DNA of 9,391 nt, taken from NCBI GenBank assembly GCA_003343815.1, contig QAKL01000064.1:1-9391 (forward strand). The letters are read 5' to 3'. This document shows, in pieces, positions 5,359 to 9,391 of this stretch; the stretch's first letter is position 1, and every line of letters begins with the position of its first letter. A program made the translations under genes and the position numbers. Under the pieces are notes generated by a model. The model was not told where the DNA came from, did not search any database, and worked only from the letters and a program-made list of their open reading frames with translations. Origin of the DNA: Clostridiales bacterium. Its GTDB lineage: Bacteria; Bacillota; Peptococcia; Peptococcales; Peptococcaceae.

Positions 5359-6990
5359 ATGGAAATTTGGTTTTTAGCAGGTGTGATTTTGGTATTTTTC
5401 ATGCAGTGCGGTTTTACGATGGTCGAGGCAGGCTTTACGCGAGCGAAAAATGCCGGTAATATCATTATGAAAAACTTAATGGACTTTTGTATGGGCACGA
5501 TCGCCTTTATTGCGATAGGCTACGGTATTTTATGTTCGAGTGATTCATTGGGCGAATTTATGGGTTTACCCAATTACGAGATTTTAACTAACTTTAGCGG
5601 AGCCAACTGGTCGGCATTTGTTTTTAACTTAGTATTCTGCGCGACGGCAGCGACGATCGTTTCCGGTGCAATGGCAGAAAGAACAAAATTTTCTTCATAT
5701 TTGCTCTATAGTATTATAATCAGTGCAATTGTGTATCCGATCGAGGCTTTCTGGGTCTGGGGCAGCAACGGCTGGCTGATTAATCGCGGCTTTATTGATT
5801 TCGCAGGCTCGGCGGCTATTCATACGGTAGGCGGTATCGCCGGTTTGATCGGCGCGATTTTCTTAGGGCCGAGAATCGGTAAATACGTGACAGGCGCGGA
5901 CGGCAAAAAAGAAGCCAGAGCTATTCCCGGTCACTCGTTAACCTTAGGTGCGTTAGGCGTATTTATTTTGTGGTTCGGTTGGTACGGATTTAACGGCGCG
6001 GCAGCCGGTGATGCTGTACAGTTGGCAGAAATTTTCGGTACGACGACGATTGCTGCAGCCATGGGTGCTACGGGTGCAATGATTTTAAGCTGGGTGAAAA
6101 ACGGCGCTCCCGATGTTTCTTTGACCTTAAACGGCGCTTTGGCAGGTTTGGTTGGTATTACTGCAGGCTGTGCCAGTGTAGATGCTATCGGCGCTATTAT
6201 TATTGGTTTGGTAGCAGGCTTTTTGGTAGTAATTGTGGTTGAATTTGTGGATATTAAGCTGCATATTGACGATCCGGTCGGTGCTTTTGCGGTGCATGGC
6301 GCTTGCGGTATCTGGGGTACGATTGCAGTCGGGCTGTTTGCTTACGACGGCGGTGTATTCTACGGCGGCGGTATAGATTTGCTCAAAATTCAGGTAATCG
6401 GTATTGTGGCGATTGCCGCTTGGACTATAATTACAATGACGGCGGTCTTTTACATTTTAAATAAGACTATCGGCTTGCGTGTTACCGCCGAGGAAGAAAT
6501 TGCCGGTTTGGACTCCTGTGAGCATGGCTTGGCCAGTGCTTATGCCGATTTTATCCCGATGATGCACGAGGAATTCGGCGAAAAGAGCATGGCAGAAAGC
6601 GTGCCTGTAGTTTTGAAAGAGTCTGCTCCGGAGCATAAGGATAAAAAGATGACTAAAGTGGAAATTGTTACCGATCAGGGTAGATTGGACAGCTTGAAGA
6701 CTGCATTGGAGAAAATCGGCGTAACAGGTATGACTGTCAGTCAGGTTATGGGATGCGGCACGCAGAAAGGGGCAGATAAGACTTACCGCGGTGTCAAAGT
6801 CGGCATGACCTTATTGCCGAAAATGCAGGTTTCGATCGTAGTTTCTAAAGTACCGGTGGAGGATGTCATTACCGCGGCGAGAAAAGCGCTTTACACCGGC
6901 AATATCGGCGACGGCAAGATCTTTGTTTACGGCATTGACAATGTAGTGCGTATTCGTACCGGCGAAAGCGGCTATGAAGCGTTGCAGTAA
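5359..6990 (+). CDS. amt: ammonium transporter with fused C-terminal PII domain
   Basis: A 543-residue fusion. Residues about 1-390 are an Amt/Rh-family ammonium channel, which conducts ammonium or ammonia across the inner membrane as a trimer. Visible are GFTMVEAGFTRAKN, the pore segment around F94 (FCATAATIVSGAMAER), the twin histidines H155 (IHTVGG) and H313 (VHGACG), FGWYGFN, and the cytoplasmic tail GLDSCEHG. A linker of about 40 residues leads to a full PII domain (about 431-543). It keeps QKG (469-471), YRG (476-478), LLPK and the nucleotide-binding block TGNIGDGKIFV...RIRTGE (513-536). PII proteins bind ATP/ADP and 2-oxoglutarate, and GlnK plugs AmtB with its T-loop arginine; that residue is kept (R477). 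The tyrosine uridylylated in enterobacteria (Y51) is V481 here. The ATG at 5359 is preferred, nine bases after AAAGG; the in-frame ATGs at 5350 and 5353 lie too close to it. Expression appears to be set by the leader terminator. Confidence 0.95.
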   Translation: MEIWFLAGVILVFFMQCGFTMVEAGFTRAKNAGNIIMKNLMDFCMGTIAFIAIGYGILCSSDSLGEFMGLPNYEILTNFSGANWSAFVFNLVFCATAATIVSGAMAERTKFSSYLLYSIIISAIVYPIEAFWVWGSNGWLINRGFIDFAGSAAIHTVGGIAGLIGAIFLGPRIGKYVTGADGKKEARAIPGHSLTLGALGVFILWFGWYGFNGAAAGDAVQLAEIFGTTTIAAAMGATGAMILSWVKNGAPDVSLTLNGALAGLVGITAGCASVDAIGAIIIGLVAGFLVVIVVEFVDIKLHIDDPVGAFAVHGACGIWGTIAVGLFAYDGGVFYGGGIDLLKIQVIGIVAIAAWTIITMTAVFYILNKTIGLRVTAEEEIAGLDSCEHGLASAYADFIPMMHEEFGEKSMAESVPVVLKESAPEHKDKKMTKVEIVTDQGRLDSLKTALEKIGVTGMTVSQVMGCGTQKGADKTYRGVKVGMTLLPKMQVSIVVSKVPVEDVITAARKALYTGNIGDGKIFVYGIDNVVRIRTGESGYEALQ

Positions 6991-7002
6991 AATATGTTTT
7001 TC

Positions 7003-7032
7003 AGAGCTTGGATATTTCCAAGCTCTTTTTTT
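7003..7032 (+). terminator. intrinsic terminator of the ammonium transporter gene
   Basis: A perfect ten-base-pair stem, AGAGCTTGGA (7003-7012) with TCCAAGCTCT (7017-7026), closes a TATT loop and runs into seven T (7026-7032). It ends the amt transcript just after the stop codon and insulates the kinase gene downstream. Confidence 0.93.
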
Positions 7033-7056
7033 ATAGTTGAAAAACATTTTTCTTAA

Positions 7057-7086
7057 ACTGAAAAGCGATTTACACTGACTGAAAAG
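7057..7086 (+). repeat. 9-nt direct repeat flanking the -35 box, possible operator
   Basis: ACTGAAAAG occurs at 7057-7065 and again at 7078-7086. The copies are 21 bases apart, about two helical turns, with the -35 hexamer between them. A protein bound to both on one face of the DNA would cover the promoter. No regulator is encoded nearby. Confidence 0.45.
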
Positions 7087-7097
7087 TGTGCTATAAT
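7069..7097 (+). promoter_or_regulatory. promoter of the pyridoxamine kinase unit
   Basis: TTTACA (7069-7074), a 17-base spacer and exact TATAAT (7092-7097) preceded by TGC give a strong extended -10 promoter. The same region holds a direct repeat, listed separately. Confidence 0.85.
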
Positions 7098-7146
7098 AAG
7101 AAAAATTTCCTATAATTTCGCAATTAACGAAGAAAGAGTGATAAAT

Positions 7147-7965
7147 ATGAAAAAAATATGCTGTGTTAATGATTTACCCGGAGTGGGAAAAGTAGCACTA
7201 TCGGCGATGATTCCGATTTTATCGGCACAGGGGCTTTCGGTAGTGAGCTTGCCGACGGCATTGGTCTCCAATACACTGGATTTTGGGCAGTTTGAAATTT
7301 TGGATACGACGGATTATATGGATAAAACGATTGACGTCTGGCATAATCTCAATTTTCAATTCGACTGTATTGCGACTGGTTTTATGGTCAATCCCAAGCA
7401 GATAGATTTGGTGAAAAAGCTGATTACTAATCAGAAAAACGACGAACTTTTGGTCGTAGTCGATCCGATCATGGGTGACGAGGGCAAGCTTTACAACGGT
7501 ATGAGCGAGACCAATGTCGAAATTATGCGCGGACTGTCAGCGATGGCGGATATCATTATCCCGAATATGACCGAGGCTTGCTTTTTGACAAAGAAATTTT
7601 TGGATAAATCGAGTTTGAGTGAGAGTGAGGCGATAGAGCTTTTGCAGGCGTGCTTGCGCTTAGGGGCAAAATCGGTCGTGATCACCAGTGCGAAAATTGA
7701 CGGCAAAAACTGTGTAATAGGTTATGATAGCAATACGCTGAAAAATTTCTCTCTCGAATTTGAGCATATCGATATCCGCTTCCCGGGTACGGGCGATATT
7801 TTTTCGGCGGTGTTGGTCGGTGATGTCCTAAACGGCGCTGCATTGGAAAACGCCTGCGGACATGCGATGAAAACTGTTTATCAGATTATCATGGATAATA
7901 AGGACAAAGAGGAAAAATTTTTCGGTGCGGATATCGAAAGATTTATCAAGGAGGGCAAGCTGTGA
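7147..7965 (+). CDS. pdxY: pyridoxamine/pyridoxal kinase (PdxY/PdxK type)
   Basis: A 272-residue ribokinase-fold enzyme that phosphorylates pyridoxal, pyridoxine or pyridoxamine with ATP in vitamin B6 salvage. The N-terminus ICCVNDLPGVGKVAL matches the VNDLSxxG opening of Firmicute enzymes. SLPTALVSN and VVDPIMGDEGKLYNG (about residues 102-116) are typical. PNMTEACFL and the C-terminal PGTGDIFSAVLVG follow; the catalytic aspartate is D217 in GTGD. Length fits the family. AAAGAG at 7133-7138, eight bases upstream, supports the ATG at 7147; a GTG at 7138 lies within that SD and is less likely. The stop overlaps the start of the next gene by four bases. Exact preference among the B6 vitamers, or for a related substrate such as hydroxymethylpyrimidine, cannot be read from the sequence. 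Confidence 0.88.
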   Translation: MKKICCVNDLPGVGKVALSAMIPILSAQGLSVVSLPTALVSNTLDFGQFEILDTTDYMDKTIDVWHNLNFQFDCIATGFMVNPKQIDLVKKLITNQKNDELLVVVDPIMGDEGKLYNGMSETNVEIMRGLSAMADIIIPNMTEACFLTKKFLDKSSLSESEAIELLQACLRLGAKSVVITSAKIDGKNCVIGYDSNTLKNFSLEFEHIDIRFPGTGDIFSAVLVGDVLNGAALENACGHAMKTVYQIIMDNKDKEEKFFGADIERFIKEGKL

Positions 7966-8201
7966 GCATTAAAATAACCCTGGTGGAGCAAAAGGGAGCC
8001 CATCCCTGCCATCGCGGGCACAAAATCGGCGATACCTTTGATTTCGACCGCGACCGCGGGAAAATCTGTCCGATGGCGATGCATGTGCTTTTTCCGATGA
8101 TAGATATTTTGCGCTACGGCGGAAAATTAAAAAGCGAGCTGTATTGCTGCCCCGATGTCGAGACGATAAATGTTTTTAAAATTGAAAAAGTAGATGATTA
8201 A
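7962..8201 (+). CDS. TIGR04076-like small cysteine-containing protein
   Basis: A 79-residue protein resembling the TIGR04076 family, of unknown function. The family pattern is visible as an N-terminal strand IKITLVEQKG, HPCHRGHKIGDTF (14-26), GKICPMAMHVLFPMIDILRYGG (about 33-54) and YCCPD (61-65), ending in a strand NVFKIEKV. Cysteines C16, C36, C62 and C63 with H14 and H17 could bind a metal, though no metal role is established to my knowledge. It starts with GTG at 7962, overlapping the kinase stop as GTGA. AAGGAGGG at 7948-7955 lies six bases before, so translation is coupled and efficient. The pair ends at a terminator, which makes it a two-gene operon with the B6 kinase. Whether the protein acts in cofactor metabolism is inference only. 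Confidence 0.85.
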   Translation: MSIKITLVEQKGAHPCHRGHKIGDTFDFDRDRGKICPMAMHVLFPMIDILRYGGKLKSELYCCPDVETINVFKIEKVDD

Positions 8202-8205
8202 CATT

Positions 8206-8230
8206 AAAAAGCGCAGAAATGCGCTTTTTT
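8206..8230 (+). terminator. intrinsic terminator of the kinase operon
   Basis: AAAAAGCGCA (8206-8215) pairs with TGCGCTTTTT (8220-8229) around a GAAA tetraloop, with six T at the end. It follows the stop codon by four bases. Confidence 0.93.
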
Positions 8231-8290
8231 GCATAAGAAGAATTTTCGCAGCAATAGAAATGCACAATAAAAATCATCGAAAATGATAAT

Positions 8291-8319
8291 TTGCCAAAGC
8301 TTATTTGCAGTGCTAAAAT
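8291..8319 (+). promoter_or_regulatory. promoter of the sotB-like gene
   Basis: TTGCCA (8291-8296), a 17-base spacer and TAAAAT (8314-8319) preceded by TGC. Just upstream, ATCAT (8273-8277) and ATGAT (8283-8287) form a short inverted repeat that could be an operator but is weak. Confidence 0.78.
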
Positions 8320-8357
8320 ATGAGCAATTTCAGTATTTGCAAGGAGTATGATCAAAA

Positions 8358-9391
8358 ATGCGCAAGCTTCCATTGAAATCATGGCTGGCATTGCTTGGGA
8401 TGACAGTATCGGCGTTTATCTTTAACACTTCGGAATTTATGCCCATCGGGCTTTTGACAGATATAGCGGAAAGTTTCGCCATAAGCGAAGCCAAGGTCGG
8501 GATGATGATTTCTGCCTATGCCTGGGCGGTGATGATTTTGTCCTTACCGCTAATGATTTTAGCCAGCAGAGTGGATTATCGGCGTCTGCTTTTAGGAACG
8601 GTTACGCTTTTTGCCGTATCGCAGGTTTTTTCCGCTTGTGCGGTAAATTATTATATGCTCATGGCGGCGCGCTTGGGCGTGGCTTGTGCTCATGCGGTAT
8701 TTTGGTCGATAGCTTCGCCATTAGCAGTGCGCTTGGTAAGTGAGAATTATCGCTCGTTTGCCATGAGTATGATTGTGACGGGCACATCAATTGCAATGAT
8801 TTTCGGCTTGCCTTTAGGGCGAATGATCGGGCTATATATCGGCTGGCGCATGACCTTTGGCGTAGTGGCGGTGATTTCCTTTTTGGCAGTAATCTATCTG
8901 ATGATCGTTTTCCCGAAAAATATCCCAAACGAGCCGTTTAATATTCACGAATTGCCGTCACTATGGCACAACCGCACTTTGCTCGGAATTTATGTGTTAA
9001 CCTTGCTTATTTCGGGGGCGTATTACACTGCCTACAGCTATATCGAACCGTTTTTGCAGCAATGGGCGCATCTTGAGGATAATGTGATAACATGGGCTTT
9101 GACGCTGTTTGGTGCGGCGGGCATCATCGGCAGTATGCTTTTTACGAAAATGTACGATAAACATCGTTTTTCTTTTTTGAGATTAACAACTGTAGGCATG
9201 GCGATTTCGCTGTTTGCGCTATATTTTGCGGCGGCGAGCGTTTGGACGGTATTTTTAGTTTGTGCGCTTTGGGGTATGTCGGCAACGGCTTTTAATGTCG
9301 CCTTTCAGTCGGAGACAATGCGCGCCGTTTCGGCAAGCGCTTCAGCGGTGGCGATGTCGCTTTTTTCCGGGATATTTAATTTAGGCATCGG
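8358..9391 (+). CDS. sotB: SotB-type major facilitator efflux transporter, partial
   Basis: The frame is open from the ATG at 8358 to the window edge, giving 344 residues of a protein usually near 390-400, so the C-terminal two helices are missing. It is a major facilitator of the drug:H+ antiporter type, with many hydrophobic helices in the inner membrane. Features typical of SotB (YdeA), an exporter of sugars such as arabinose and IPTG, are AFIFNTSEFMPIGLLTDIA (about residues 19-37), the GLPLGRMIGLYIGWRMTF block, YTAYSYIEPF, GAAGIIGS and VAMSLFSGIFNLGIG at the cut end. GGAG at 8343-8346 lies 11 bases before the ATG, a longish spacing. An ATG at 8348 is in another frame. It has its own promoter. 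Substrate is unproven here; amino acid or drug export is also possible. Confidence 0.92.
   Translation, partial: MRKLPLKSWLALLGMTVSAFIFNTSEFMPIGLLTDIAESFAISEAKVGMMISAYAWAVMILSLPLMILASRVDYRRLLLGTVTLFAVSQVFSACAVNYYMLMAARLGVACAHAVFWSIASPLAVRLVSENYRSFAMSMIVTGTSIAMIFGLPLGRMIGLYIGWRMTFGVVAVISFLAVIYLMIVFPKNIPNEPFNIHELPSLWHNRTLLGIYVLTLLISGAYYTAYSYIEPFLQQWAHLEDNVITWALTLFGAAGIIGSMLFTKMYDKHRFSFLRLTTVGMAISLFALYFAAASVWTVFLVCALWGMSATAFNVAFQSETMRAVSASASAVAMSLFSGIFNLGI

Noticed and set aside
8273..8290. Fur-box-like sequence upstream of the sotB-like gene
   Set aside because: Only a five-base inverted repeat plus ATGATAAT; too short and AT-rich to separate from chance.
8659..8928. Open frame on the minus strand
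   Set aside because: It lies inside the sotB-like gene, whose protein clearly matches a major facilitator, and shows no coding features of its own.

Overview
The window looks like an ordinary chromosomal segment of a low-to-moderate GC Firmicute. I suspect Negativicutes (Acidaminococcaceae or Veillonellaceae-like), but this rests on protein style, Shine-Dalgarno (SD) sequences close to AAGGAGG, clear sigma-A type promoters and a type A RNase P RNA, not on a diagnostic marker. No CRISPR array, insertion sequence, phage gene or tRNA was recognised.

Layout. Positions 1-1802 are co-directional on the + strand: the end of an ABC transporter ATPase of the TrpX-associated type (cut by the window edge), a GNAT acetyltransferase, an unrecognised 92-residue protein and the tRNA ct6A-forming enzyme TcdA. 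Thioredoxin (trxA, 1983-2306) follows with its own promoter and converges on the RNase P RNA gene (rnpB, minus strand, about 2373-2703). The two share one hairpin that can act as a terminator in both directions. Upstream of rnpB on the minus strand lies a two-gene unit, HEAT-repeat protein then TPR protein, whose reading frames overlap by 8 nt. A divergent promoter region (4225-4469) separates it from a + strand gene for a HIRAN-like domain joined to two membrane helices.

Positions 5103-6990 hold the most interesting part. An ammonium channel carries a complete PII signalling domain fused to its C-terminus. It is preceded by an exact-consensus promoter and a leader RNA containing an intrinsic terminator. 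A competing small hairpin, with a six-base loop having A at position 1 and G at position 4, overlaps the 5' arm of that terminator. This is the geometry of ANTAR-type antitermination, a mechanism known for nitrogen genes. The PII domain has Val where uridylylated PII proteins have the T-loop Tyr, so control by a fused PII plus transcript attenuation is the likely design. The ANTAR assignment is an inference because only one of the expected two hairpins is clear.

After a strong terminator, a PdxY-type pyridoxal/pyridoxamine kinase gene is translationally coupled (GTGA overlap) to a 79-residue TIGR04076-like protein, and the pair ends in a terminator. Its promoter has a 9-nt direct repeat flanking the -35 box. 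The window ends inside a SotB-type major facilitator efflux gene (8358 onward), open to the right edge.
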